Source of the DNA: JBBKXP01 sp038251315
GTDB lineage: Bacteria; Pseudomonadota; Alphaproteobacteria; Rhodobacterales; Rhodobacteraceae
Length of the DNA: 34,538 nucleotides
Direction of reading: 5' to 3'
NCBI GenBank assembly: GCA_038251315.1
Contig: JBBSBK010000028.1
Coordinates: forward strand, 1-34,538
Shown here: positions 21,858 through 30,097 of the stretch, in pieces
How the letters are laid out: every line of letters starts with the position of its first letter
Position numbering within the stretch: the first letter of the stretch is position 1
Notes under the pieces: model-generated
The model's input: only the letters and a program-made list of their open reading frames with translations
Databases searched by the model: none
What the model was told of the DNA's origin: nothing
Program-made: the position numbers and the translations under genes

Positions 21858-22813
21858 CACACCATGACCCCTCGATCCGCGCGCCGTTGTCGCAGGTTGC
21901 GCGCCAGCAGGTCCATCGCCGCCATCCGCACCGCCACGCCCATTTCGACCTGTTCCTGAATGTGGCTGCGGTTGATGTCGTCGGCCAGCGACCCGTCGAT
22001 TTCCACGCCCCGGTTCATCGGCCCCGGATGCATGACGATGGCGTCGGGTTTGGCATGTGCCAGTTTGGCCGCGTCCAGCCCGTAACGGTGAAAGTATTCG
22101 CGTTCGGACGGGATGAACCCGCCGTCCATCCGTTCCTTTTGCAGGCGCAGCATCATCACCACGTCGACGTCTTTCAGGCCCTTTTCCATGTCGTCGAAGA
22201 CTTCGCATCCCAAGTCCGCCATGCCTGCAGGCATCAGCGTTGGCGGGGCGATCAGGCGGATCCGGTTTTCCAATTTGCCCAGCAGCAGGATGTTGGACCG
22301 CGCAACGCGCGAATGGGCAATATCGCCGCAAATCGCGATGGACAGGCGGTGCAGCCGCCCTTTGGAGCGGCGGATTGTCAGCGCGTCCAGCAGCGCCTGC
22401 GTCGGGTGCTCATGCCGCCCGTCGCCGGCATTCAGGACGGCACAGTTGACCTTTTGCGCCAGCAGATCGACCGCGCCCGATTGCGGATGGCGCACCACCA
22501 GCAGGTCAGGGCGCATTGCGTTCAGGGTCAGGGCGGTGTCGATCAGCGTCTCGCCCTTTTTGACGCTGCTGGCCTGCATCTGCATGGACATGACATCGGC
22601 CCCGAGCCGCTTGCCCGCCAGTTCGAAACTGGCTTGGGTCCGGGTCGAGTTTTCAAAGAACATGTTGATCTGGGTCAGCCCGGCCAGCACATCGCGGGGT
22701 GCGGCACCGCGCCGGTTCAGGTCGGCGTAACGGTCGGCAAGGTCCAGCAAGGCGCGGATATCGTCAGGAGTGAGCGGTTCGATCCCAAGCAGATGCGCGG
22801 CGCGGAATGTCAT
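21857..22813 (-). CDS. pyrB: Aspartate carbamoyltransferase catalytic subunit PyrB
   Basis: PyrB condenses carbamoyl phosphate with aspartate, the first committed step of pyrimidine synthesis. The 318-residue protein has the carbamoyl phosphate loop FFENSTRTQASFE (52-64), SSVKKGETLIDT (82-93), HEHPTQALLDA (134-144), AICGDIAHSRVARSN, and HPGPMNRGVEI near the end. No regulatory subunit gene (pyrI) is adjacent; the partner is the inactive dihydroorotase two genes downstream. The ATG at 22811-22813 is preceded by AAGGGG. A promoter with TATAAC lies 26 bp upstream. It is divergent from the uracil-DNA glycosylase-like gene. Confidence 0.96.
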   Translation of the reverse strand: MTFRAAHLLGIEPLTPDDIRALLDLADRYADLNRRGAAPRDVLAGLTQINMFFENSTRTQASFELAGKRLGADVMSMQMQASSVKKGETLIDTALTLNAMRPDLLVVRHPQSGAVDLLAQKVNCAVLNAGDGRHEHPTQALLDALTIRRSKGRLHRLSIAICGDIAHSRVARSNILLLGKLENRIRLIAPPTLMPAGMADLGCEVFDDMEKGLKDVDVVMMLRLQKERMDGGFIPSEREYFHRYGLDAAKLAHAKPDAIVMHPGPMNRGVEIDGSLADDINRSHIQEQVEMGVAVRMAAMDLLARNLRQRRADRGVMV

Positions 22814-22838
22814 AGAGGCCCCTTGGCGGATTTCAGGG

Positions 22839-22867
22839 GTTATAGGAAGCAGCGGACAGGGCGGCAA
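22839..22867 (-). promoter_or_regulatory. Candidate sigma-70 promoter of the pyrB operon
   Basis: On the minus strand TTGCCG (22862-22867, four of six) and TATAAC (22839-22844, five of six) are spaced 17 bp. The predicted start near 22832 leaves a leader of about 20 bases holding the AAGGGG ribosome binding site. Such a short leader leaves no room for a pyrimidine-sensing attenuator. Confidence 0.5.
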
Positions 22868-22917
22868 GGGTATAGAGGGTCTGCCCTTTGATCTGAAAGC
22901 CGACTATCATCTTGGGC

Positions 22918-23715
22918 ATGGATTCTGCGCGATCATACTGGACCACCCGTGCCATGCTGGACTGGCAGGTCGAACTGGGGGCGGACGAGGCGATGCTTGA
23001 TGTCCCCACCGACCGCTATGGCCTGCCCGACGAGGCACCTGCAATCTTGCGTGCCGTCGCGCCAGCCACGCCAACGTTGCCGGACGAACCCGCTCCGGTC
23101 GCGCCCGTTGATCCGGTCGCGGTGGCCAGTGCCGCAGCCGCAGCGGCAACCGACCTTGCATCGCTGGCGGCTTCGCAGGCGGCTTATGACCATTGCGACC
23201 TGAAAAAGGGGGCCCGGTCGTCGGTGTTTGCCGATGGCCTGCCTGCCGCCCGCGTCATGGTCATCGGCGAGGCGCCGGGGCGCGAGGAAGACATCGCGGG
23301 CCGTCCGTTCGTCGGCCCCGCCGGGCAGTTGCTTGACAGGATGCTGGCCGCCATCGGGTTGGATCGTTCCGCCACCGATCCGACCCATGCTGTGTATATC
23401 ACCAACATCCTGCCATGGCGGCCGCCATCGAACCGGACGCCAGAGCCATCCGAAATAGCGATGATGCTACCTTTTGTGCTGCGCCATATCGCCCTTGCCG
23501 ACCCATCAGTCATCGTCTTGATGGGTAATACGCCGTGCCAGGCGTTGCTAGGCCATGTCGGGATAACCCGGATTCGCGGCACATGGACCGAAGTGCTGGG
23601 CCGCCCCGCCCTGCCGATGGTTCACCCGGCCTATCTGCTCCGTAGCCCGGCGGCCAAGCGCGAGGCATGGGCGGATCTGCTGGCGCTGCAATCGCGGTTG
23701 CGGACGCTGCCATGA
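22918..23715 (+). CDS. Uracil-DNA glycosylase superfamily protein (family 4-like)
   Basis: A 265-residue base-excision repair protein. After a variable Ala/Pro-rich N-terminal 85 residues, the glycosylase core has VMVIGEAPGREEDIAGRPFVGPAG (114-137), YITNILPWRPPSNRTPEPSEI and the C-terminal motif VHPAYLLRSPAAKREAW. This is the family 4 / UDG-like pattern common in Alphaproteobacteria. Classical family 4 enzymes bind a 4Fe-4S cluster through four Cys. Only two Cys are seen here (C93 in DHCDLKKG and C207), so a cluster is unlikely. ATG at 22918 is chosen over a TTG six bases earlier. It overlaps the LysE-type gene by ATGA. Confidence 0.88.
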   Translation: MDSARSYWTTRAMLDWQVELGADEAMLDVPTDRYGLPDEAPAILRAVAPATPTLPDEPAPVAPVDPVAVASAAAAAATDLASLAASQAAYDHCDLKKGARSSVFADGLPAARVMVIGEAPGREEDIAGRPFVGPAGQLLDRMLAAIGLDRSATDPTHAVYITNILPWRPPSNRTPEPSEIAMMLPFVLRHIALADPSVIVLMGNTPCQALLGHVGITRIRGTWTEVLGRPALPMVHPAYLLRSPAAKREAWADLLALQSRLRTLP

Positions 23716-24332
23716 TCGACTCCATTACCTTGCTGGCCTTTGTCCCGCTTGCTTTGGCCCTGAACCTGACGCCGGGGGCGGATATGATGTTCTGTCTGGC
23801 CCAGGGATTGCGCGGTGGACCGCGCCCGGCTTTGGCGGCAGCAGCAGGCGTGTCTGCCGGGGGCATGGTGAACGTGACGCTGGCGGGTCTGGGTCTTGGG
23901 GCGCTGATCGCGTCTGTGCCGCATCTGTTCGACGTGATCCGCTGGGTCGGGGTGGCCTATCTGCTGGTTTTGGCCGTCAGGACACTGCGCAACCCGATCA
24001 AGGTCACTGATGCGCCGCCGGTGCGGGTTTCCCGCGCCTTCCGCGACGGGTTCATCGTCAACTTATCCAACCCCAAGGTGATCTTTTTCATCCTTGCCTT
24101 CATCCCCCAATTCGTCGATCCGGCCCGCCCCGTGCTGCCGCAGTTCCTGATCTTTGGCGCCGTCATCGGCACCGGCGGGATGATCGTCAACGGGTTGGTC
24201 GGCAGCTTTGCCGGGGGCTTGGGCCGCGCACTGGCACGCGACCCGCGCATCGACCGCGCCCTGCGCTGGACGACTGCGACGGTGTTCGCGGGCCTTGCCA
24301 TCAAACTCGCGTTGGAGGCGCGCCGCGCATGA
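23712..24332 (+). CDS. LysE/RhtB family amino acid exporter
   Basis: A 206-residue inner membrane transporter of the LysE superfamily. The signature is at residues 10-40 (FVPLALALNLTPGADMMFCLAQGLRGG), followed by AAAGVSAGGMVNV, the second membrane pair VGVAYLLVLAVRTL, and FRDGFIVNLSNPKVIFFILAFIPQFVD. Six helices are expected. The substrate is unknown; RhtB-type members export homoserine, threonine or similar. The ATG overlaps the upstream stop (ATGA) and its own stop overlaps moaB (ATGA), making a tightly coupled three-gene operon of unrelated functions. Confidence 0.93.
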   Translation: MIDSITLLAFVPLALALNLTPGADMMFCLAQGLRGGPRPALAAAAGVSAGGMVNVTLAGLGLGALIASVPHLFDVIRWVGVAYLLVLAVRTLRNPIKVTDAPPVRVSRAFRDGFIVNLSNPKVIFFILAFIPQFVDPARPVLPQFLIFGAVIGTGGMIVNGLVGSFAGGLGRALARDPRIDRALRWTTATVFAGLAIKLALEARRA

Positions 24333-24856
24333 ACCGTGATTTCATCCCCGTTCGTATCGCCGTGCTGACGGTCAGCGACAGCCGGCGGATGGCCGATGAC
24401 AAGTCCGGCGATGTGCTGGTCGCGCGGATTGCCGACGCCGGGCACACCGTCGCCGCCCGCCACATCCTGCCCGACGAACGCGCCCAGATCGCCGACCAGT
24501 TGCGCGCATGGTGTGCTGACCCCGACATCGACGTGATCCTGACAACCGGCGGCACCGGGTTGACCGGGCGCGATGTGACCATCGAGGCGCACCGCGATGT
24601 CTACGAGAAAGAAATCGACGCCTTTGGCACCGTGTTCACCATCGTCAGCATGGCCAAGATCGGCACGAGTGCCGTGCAAAGCCGCGCCACCGGCGGCGTT
24701 GCGGGGGGCACCTATCTGTTTGCCCTGCCCGGCAGTCCGGGGGCCTGCAAGGACGCTTGGGACGAGATTCTGGTCAAACAGCTCGATTACCGCCACGCCC
24801 CTTGCAACTTTGTCGAGATTTTTCCGCGTCTGTCCGAACATCAGCGCCGGAAATAG
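24329..24856 (+). CDS. moaB: Molybdenum cofactor biosynthesis protein MoaB
   Basis: MoaB/MogA-type proteins adenylylate molybdopterin before molybdate insertion by MoeA. The 175-residue protein has RIAVLTVSDSRRMADDKSGD, VILTTGGTGLTGRDVTIEA, the AVQSRATGG segment and YLFALPGSPGACKDAWDEIL, matching MoaB in order and length. It is about 24 kb from the moeA/mobAB cluster, so the pathway is split across loci. It is third in the operon after the LysE-type gene, coupled by ATGA. Confidence 0.94.
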   Translation: MNRDFIPVRIAVLTVSDSRRMADDKSGDVLVARIADAGHTVAARHILPDERAQIADQLRAWCADPDIDVILTTGGTGLTGRDVTIEAHRDVYEKEIDAFGTVFTIVSMAKIGTSAVQSRATGGVAGGTYLFALPGSPGACKDAWDEILVKQLDYRHAPCNFVEIFPRLSEHQRRK

Positions 24857-24940
24857 CCACACGCAGCGTTGATACCAAAGAAATGGACCTTTGTGCCGCA
24901 GGGTCTAGAATGACCGCAGCTAACCAACCGACTGGACCCC

Positions 24941-26407
24941 ATGCGATTTTTGCGCCGCAGTTTGACCGGAATCTTTCTGCTGTCGCTGACGGTGGCGCTG
25001 CTGGCATGGGCCGGGAACACGATCCGTGGCGCGGTGCAGGCTCGGTTAGGGGCCGAAACTCCGGTGCTTGGCCAGCGCGAAAGGGTGATGTCGGTCAACA
25101 TCGTCACGCCGCCGACGGAAACGATCACACCCGAATTGCAGGTTTTCGGCGAATTGCGCAGCCGCCGCACGCTGGTCCTGCGTGCGCCCGTGGCCGGCAC
25201 CGTGGCGGAGGCTGACGCGGCTTTTGTCGAGGGCGGACAAGTGAGCGCGGGGCAGGTTCTGGTCCGCCTTGACCCGGTCGAGGCGCAGGCGGCGCTGGAC
25301 CGGGTGGGTGCAGACCTACAGGACGCCGAGGCCGAACTGCGCGAGGCGCAGGCGGCCCAGGGTCTGGCGCAGGACGAAGTGACCGGGCGCACCGAACAGG
25401 CGACCTTGCGTCAGCAGGCCCTGACCCGTGCCCGCGATCTGGCGACCCGTGGCGTCGGGACGGCGGCGGCGGTGGAATCGGCCGAACTCGATGCGTCGTC
25501 GGCCAGTGCGGCGGTGCTGTCCAGTCGTCAGGCGCAGGCGCAATCGGCGGCGCGTGCCGATCAGGCGGCGACGCAGTTGTCGCGGGCGCAGATCGCCTTG
25601 GCTGAGGCGCAGCGCAATGTCGATGACATGGTCATTACCGCAGCCTTCGACGGCACCCTGTCGGGCGTCACCCTTTCGCTTGGTGGACGGGTCGGGGCCA
25701 ATGAGCAGATCGCCGAACTTGTGGACCCTGCCGCGCTCGAAGTCGCGTTCCGCCTGTCCACCGCCCAATATGCCCGGTTGCTCGACGGCGCCGGGCAGTT
25801 GCGCAAGGCGCCGGTGCGCGTCGCACTCGAGGTGTCTGACGTTGCGCTGATCGCAACCGGGCAGATCGTGCGCGAAAGTGCCGGCGTCGGCGAAGGCCAG
25901 ACCGGGCGGCAGTTGTTCGCCACGCTCGACACTGCCCCCGGCCTGCGGCCCGGCGATTTCGTCACGGTGCGGATCACCGAACCGGCGCTGGACAACGTCG
26001 CACGGCTTCCCGCCACTGCATTGGCCGCCGATCAGACGGTGCTGGTGGTCGGCGATGAGGACCGGCTGGAGGTTGTCCCGATTGTGCTGCTGCGCCGTCA
26101 GGACAACGATGTGATCGTGTCGGCCGAGGGGGTCGCGGGGCGCGCCGTGGTCGCCGAACGCTCGCCTCTGATCGGGGCGGGGATAAAGGTCAATCCGATG
26201 GACCCGAACGCCGCACCCGAAACTGTTGATACCCCTGTCACCGCGGACCTGGTCCAGCTTGACCCCGAACGCCGGGCCAAACTGATCGCCTTTGTCACTG
26301 ACGCGCAAATGCCGCCCGAGGCCAAGGCCCGGATACTGTCGCAACTTGAGGAAGACGCCGTTCCCGCCGAAACCATCGCCCGGCTGGAAAGCCGGATGGG
26401 GACGTAG
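24941..26407 (+). CDS. RND efflux periplasmic adaptor (membrane fusion protein)
   Basis: A 488-residue HlyD/AcrA-like adaptor linking the RND permease to an outer-membrane channel. An N-terminal membrane anchor (about residues 9-25) precedes the lipoyl half-motif RAPVAGTVAEADAAFVEGGQV (81-101). A long alpha-hairpin rich in Ala, Gln and Glu runs from about 113 to 228. The second lipoyl half ITAAFDGTLSGVTLSLGGRV and a beta-barrel domain follow. Length exceeds the usual 370-400 residues because of an extra C-terminal segment ending in a helical PEAKARILSQLEED region. The ATG is at 24941 after GGACCCC. A weak promoter TGGACC (24884) / TAGAAT (24906) lies just upstream. The permease gene starts 5 bp after the stop. 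Confidence 0.92.
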   Translation: MRFLRRSLTGIFLLSLTVALLAWAGNTIRGAVQARLGAETPVLGQRERVMSVNIVTPPTETITPELQVFGELRSRRTLVLRAPVAGTVAEADAAFVEGGQVSAGQVLVRLDPVEAQAALDRVGADLQDAEAELREAQAAQGLAQDEVTGRTEQATLRQQALTRARDLATRGVGTAAAVESAELDASSASAAVLSSRQAQAQSAARADQAATQLSRAQIALAEAQRNVDDMVITAAFDGTLSGVTLSLGGRVGANEQIAELVDPAALEVAFRLSTAQYARLLDGAGQLRKAPVRVALEVSDVALIATGQIVRESAGVGEGQTGRQLFATLDTAPGLRPGDFVTVRITEPALDNVARLPATALAADQTVLVVGDEDRLEVVPIVLLRRQDNDVIVSAEGVAGRAVVAERSPLIGAGIKVNPMDPNAAPETVDTPVTADLVQLDPERRAKLIAFVTDAQMPPEAKARILSQLEEDAVPAETIARLESRMGT

Positions 26408-26412
26408 GGCGC

Positions 26413-29400
26413 ATGGCGCGGGGCGCGGATATTCTGGAACGCGGCGCGGGCGGCATCGTCGCCTATTTCACCCGGCACGGCACCGCCGCCAATCTGTTGC
26501 TTGTGCTGATGCTGGTCGCCGGGATCGTCGCCTTTCCCAAGATGCGCGCCCAGTTCTTTCCCGATGTCGTGGTCGATGACATCAGGGTGTCGGTCGCATG
26601 GTCGGGGGCCGGGGCCGAGGATATCGACCGCGCCATCGTGCAGGTGCTGGAACCGTCACTGCTGGCCATCGAGGGGGTGATCGACGCCTCTGCCCGGTCG
26701 TCCGAAGGCAGGGCCCAGATCACGCTGGACTTTGAACCCGGTTACGACATGGACCGCGCCGCGAAAGACGTGCAACTGGCCGTCGATTCCGCCCGCAATC
26801 TGCCCGCCGACGCCGACGATCCGACGGTCAGGCGGGGTGGCTGGTCGGACCGGGTGACAGACGTGGTGATCACCGGACCGGTGGGCGTCGATCAGCTTGC
26901 CCGGTTTGCCGACGAAGTGGTGGCGCGGTTGTTCGACGAAGGCATCACACGCACAACGATCCGCGGCGTCGCAGCACCGTCGACGATTGTCGAAGTCACC
27001 TCGCTGGCGCTGATCCGCTACGATGTGACGATGGCCGAGATTGCCGATGCCATCGCCGCCGAGGTCGCCGCGGATCCGGTCGGCGACGTGTCTGGTGCCC
27101 AGCGGGTGCGCACCGGAACGCCCAAACGCAGCGCCGAGGAACTGGCCGGCATCGTCCTGCGGTCGAACCCGGACGGGTCTTCGCTGACAATCGGCGACGT
27201 GGGCCGGGTGATCGTCGAAGGGGTGGACCGCGATTCGGCCCTGTTCGTGGGCACCGATCCGGCCTTGCAGATCAGGGTTGACCGCAGCGCCCAAGGCGAC
27301 GCCATCGGGATGCAGGCAACGGTGGAACAGGTCGCGGCGCAGGTGCAGGCGACCTTGCCGCAGGGCGTCACCGTGTCGTTGTTTTCGGCGCGGGCCGAAC
27401 AGATTTCCAGCCGGTTGAGCATATTGCTGACGAACGGGGCGCAGGGCCTTGCGCTGGTTCTTGGCCTGCTGTTCCTGTTCCTGAATGCCCGCACCGCGCT
27501 GTGGGTCGCGATGGGCATCCCGGTGTCGATGCTGGCGGCGATTGCTGTGATGTATGCGGCAGGTCTGACGCTGAACATGATCTCGATATTCGCGCTGATC
27601 ATCACACTGGGGATCGTCGTGGACGATGCCATCGTCGTCGGTGAACACGCCGATTTTCGGGTCCGCCGCTTGGGCGAACGTGGGGTGCAGGCGGCGGAAC
27701 GGGCGGCGCTGACGATGTTCAGCCCGGTGTTTTCGGCGACGGTGACGACGGTGATCGCGTTTTTCGGGTTGGTCGCCGTGGGCGGCCGGTTTGGCGATCT
27801 GATCGCGGATATCCCGTTTACGGTGATCGCCGTGCTGCTGGCGTCGCTGGTCGAATGTTTCCTGATCCTGCCCAATCACCTGTCCCACGCGCTGGCCCGC
27901 GACATGCGCGAAAAATGGTACGATTGGCCCTCGCGGCTGGTGAACCGTGGTCTCGACTGGTTTCGCCGCAGCCTGTTCCGCCCGTTCATCGCGGGTGTGG
28001 TCTGGGCCCGCTATCCGGTGTTCGCGCTGGGGTTGGTGGTGCTGGCCTCGCAGGTGGCGGTGTTCATCCGGGGCGACGTGCAATGGCGGTTCTTTTCGTC
28101 GCCCGAACAGGGGCAGGTCACCGGTAATTTTGCCATGCTGCCGGGGGCGACTCGCGACGACACCATGGCGATGCTGCGCGAATTGCAGCGGGCGACCGAT
28201 CAGGTGGCTGCCGATTATACCGACCGCTATGGTGCCAGTCCGCTGTCGATGGTGGTCGCCGAACTGGGCGGCAATTCGGGGCGCGGGCTGTCGGGGGCGG
28301 ATACCAAGGAAACCTATCAACTGGGGTCGATCACCATCGACCTGATCGACGCCGACCTGCGCCCCTATACGTCGAGCGCTTTCGTCGCCGACTTGCAAGA
28401 GGCTGTGCAGCAAACGCCGCTAACCGAAACCGTCAGTTTCCGCAGCTGGGGGTCGGGGCCGGGGGGCAACAGCCTTGAGGTGCAGTTGTTCGGGGCCGAT
28501 GCGCAGGTGCTGAAGAACGCCGCCGAGGCGCTGAAACTGGCGTTGGCCCCGTTCCCCGAGGTGTCGGGGCTGGAGGATTCGCTGGCCTATGACAAAGAGG
28601 AACTGATCCTTGATTTGACCCCGCAAGGGCAGGCGCTGGGCTTCACCATCAACGGGCTGGGGCGGTCGCTGCGCGATACGCTCAGCGGGATCGAGGCGGC
28701 GACCTATCCCGATGGAATCCGGTCGGCGACAATCCGCGTCGAACTGCCGCCGGGCGAACTGACGGCGGATTTTCTGGACCGCACGCAGATGCGCGCCCCG
28801 TCGGGCGTCTATCTGCCGCTGGCCGATATCGTGACTGTCGACCAGCGCACCGGGTTTTCGACGGTCAGCCGCGAAAACGGCGTCATCCTGATTTCGGTGA
28901 CGGGCGAATTGTCCGAAGACGACCCCGACCGGGCCGTCGCGGTGAACAAGGCGCTGACCGACAAGATTTTGCCGCAGATCGAAAGCCGGTTCGGCGTTGG
29001 CACCGCATTGGCCGGATTGAACGCGCAAGAGGATGAGTTTCTGAGCGACGCCCGCACAGCCCTGATTCTGGTGCTGACCGGCATCTACCTCGTGCTGGCG
29101 TGGATATTCGCAAGCTGGACGCGGCCGCTGGTGGTTATGGCGATCATTCCCTTCGGACTGGTTGGGACGATCTGGGGCCATAACCTCTGGGGTATCCCGA
29201 TGAGCCTGTTCACCGTCGTCGGCCTGCTGGGCATGACCGGGATCATCATCAACGACAGTATCGTGCTGGTGACGACCATCGATCAATACGCCCGTGAAAG
29301 GGGCCTGATCCCGGCGATCATCGACGGCACCGCCGACCGGCTGCGTCCGGTGCTGCTGACCACGGCGACGACGGTGCTGGGGCTGGCGCCGTTGCTGTTC

Positions 29401-29796
29401 GAACCGTCGAGCCAGGCCGAGTTTCTCAAGCCCACCGTGATCACGCTGGTTTACGGATTGTCGTTCGGGATGGTGCTGGTGCTGTTCGTGGTCCCCGCCA
29501 TGCTGGCGATGCAGATGGACGTGGCGCGACAGGTCATGGCAGCGCGGCGGGCGATGCGGGCGCGCGGCGTGAAGGTGCCTGCGGTGCTGGCGGTTGCGCT
29601 GGTTGCGGGGTTGTTCGCGTTGACGTTCGGGCCGTTGCTGGTGATGGGTGCGCCTTGGGCACCGCTGGTGGCGGTGCTGCCGCTGCTGGCAGACGGGTTT
29701 GTCCCGGCGATTGCGGTGTTCATGGCTGGCGTGACCGTGGTGCTGCTGGTCATCTATGCGATCACGGCATTGACCTTTGGCCTGCGGCGGGCCTGA
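26413..29796 (+). CDS. RND multidrug/solute efflux permease
   Basis: An 1127-residue proton-driven inner membrane pump of the AcrB/HAE type. The N-terminal helix is followed by the family start FPKMRAQFFPDVVVDDIRVSVAWSGAGAEDI. Helix 4 holds the proton-relay pair D404-D405 in GIVVDDAIVVGEH. The helix 10 site that carries K940 in E. coli AcrB is GIIINDSIVL here, with N947, so the relay differs from AcrB as in many environmental RND pumps. After the canonical fold ends near residue 1040 an extra region of about 75 residues with two to three hydrophobic segments follows. No outer-membrane channel gene is adjacent, so a TolC-like partner must be encoded elsewhere. Substrate unknown. Confidence 0.93.
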   Translation: MARGADILERGAGGIVAYFTRHGTAANLLLVLMLVAGIVAFPKMRAQFFPDVVVDDIRVSVAWSGAGAEDIDRAIVQVLEPSLLAIEGVIDASARSSEGRAQITLDFEPGYDMDRAAKDVQLAVDSARNLPADADDPTVRRGGWSDRVTDVVITGPVGVDQLARFADEVVARLFDEGITRTTIRGVAAPSTIVEVTSLALIRYDVTMAEIADAIAAEVAADPVGDVSGAQRVRTGTPKRSAEELAGIVLRSNPDGSSLTIGDVGRVIVEGVDRDSALFVGTDPALQIRVDRSAQGDAIGMQATVEQVAAQVQATLPQGVTVSLFSARAEQISSRLSILLTNGAQGLALVLGLLFLFLNARTALWVAMGIPVSMLAAIAVMYAAGLTLNMISIFALIITLGIVVDDAIVVGEHADFRVRRLGERGVQAAERAALTMFSPVFSATVTTVIAFFGLVAVGGRFGDLIADIPFTVIAVLLASLVECFLILPNHLSHALARDMREKWYDWPSRLVNRGLDWFRRSLFRPFIAGVVWARYPVFALGLVVLASQVAVFIRGDVQWRFFSSPEQGQVTGNFAMLPGATRDDTMAMLRELQRATDQVAADYTDRYGASPLSMVVAELGGNSGRGLSGADTKETYQLGSITIDLIDADLRPYTSSAFVADLQEAVQQTPLTETVSFRSWGSGPGGNSLEVQLFGADAQVLKNAAEALKLALAPFPEVSGLEDSLAYDKEELILDLTPQGQALGFTINGLGRSLRDTLSGIEAATYPDGIRSATIRVELPPGELTADFLDRTQMRAPSGVYLPLADIVTVDQRTGFSTVSRENGVILISVTGELSEDDPDRAVAVNKALTDKILPQIESRFGVGTALAGLNAQEDEFLSDARTALILVLTGIYLVLAWIFASWTRPLVVMAIIPFGLVGTIWGHNLWGIPMSLFTVVGLLGMTGIIINDSIVLVTTIDQYARERGLIPAIIDGTADRLRPVLLTTATTVLGLAPLLFEPSSQAEFLKPTVITLVYGLSFGMVLVLFVVPAMLAMQMDVARQVMAARRAMRARGVKVPAVLAVALVAGLFALTFGPLLVMGAPWAPLVAVLPLLADGFVPAIAVFMAGVTVVLLVIYAITALTFGLRRA

Positions 29797-30097
29797 AAAT
29801 TCTCCGAAGGACTTGCGCCCGGCTGTTCGGCCCGGCATCTGGTGGTTCGGGTCGATGATGAATCGATCCGGTTCCGAGGTCCGGATCCAACAGATGTGTT
29901 CGTATGGTTTGAGGCCGCCGAGGGTCTGTTCCTGCCGGCAAAGCTGTCGGCCCCCGCGACGTCCGCAACCGCCAGTCCGCCCACGGGTGGTAGAGCTCCC
30001 TTGAGCGGCCTCTGCGACGCCCTGGGCGCCTGACGCCGCGTTGCGCGTGACCTTTGAACCGCGCCGCGCCAGACTGCGCCGCAAAAAGGAGCCACCA
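29797..30097. other. Structured 301-bp intergenic region without a convincing gene
   Basis: No recognised protein family, tRNA, SRP, tmRNA or RNase P signature is visible. On the plus strand the sequence can fold locally. GGGTCGAT and ATCGATCC pair (with one wobble) around the loop GATGA near 29848-29868, and CCGGCA pairs with TGTCGG around AAGC near 29935-29950. The frame of the permease stays open for 78 codons past its stop, with GC-rich third positions, but no plausible start or ribosome binding site. It could hold a small RNA, a long 5' leader for fadH or a decayed gene. Confidence 0.4.

Noticed and set aside
26656..28413. 585-codon minus-strand frame inside the RND permease gene
   Set aside because: Antisense shadow; the plus-strand frame carries the full RND motif set across 1127 codons.
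28420..30084. 554-codon minus-strand frame spanning the permease end and the following gap
   Set aside because: Mostly antisense to the permease; the part over the gap has no start signal or recognisable domain.
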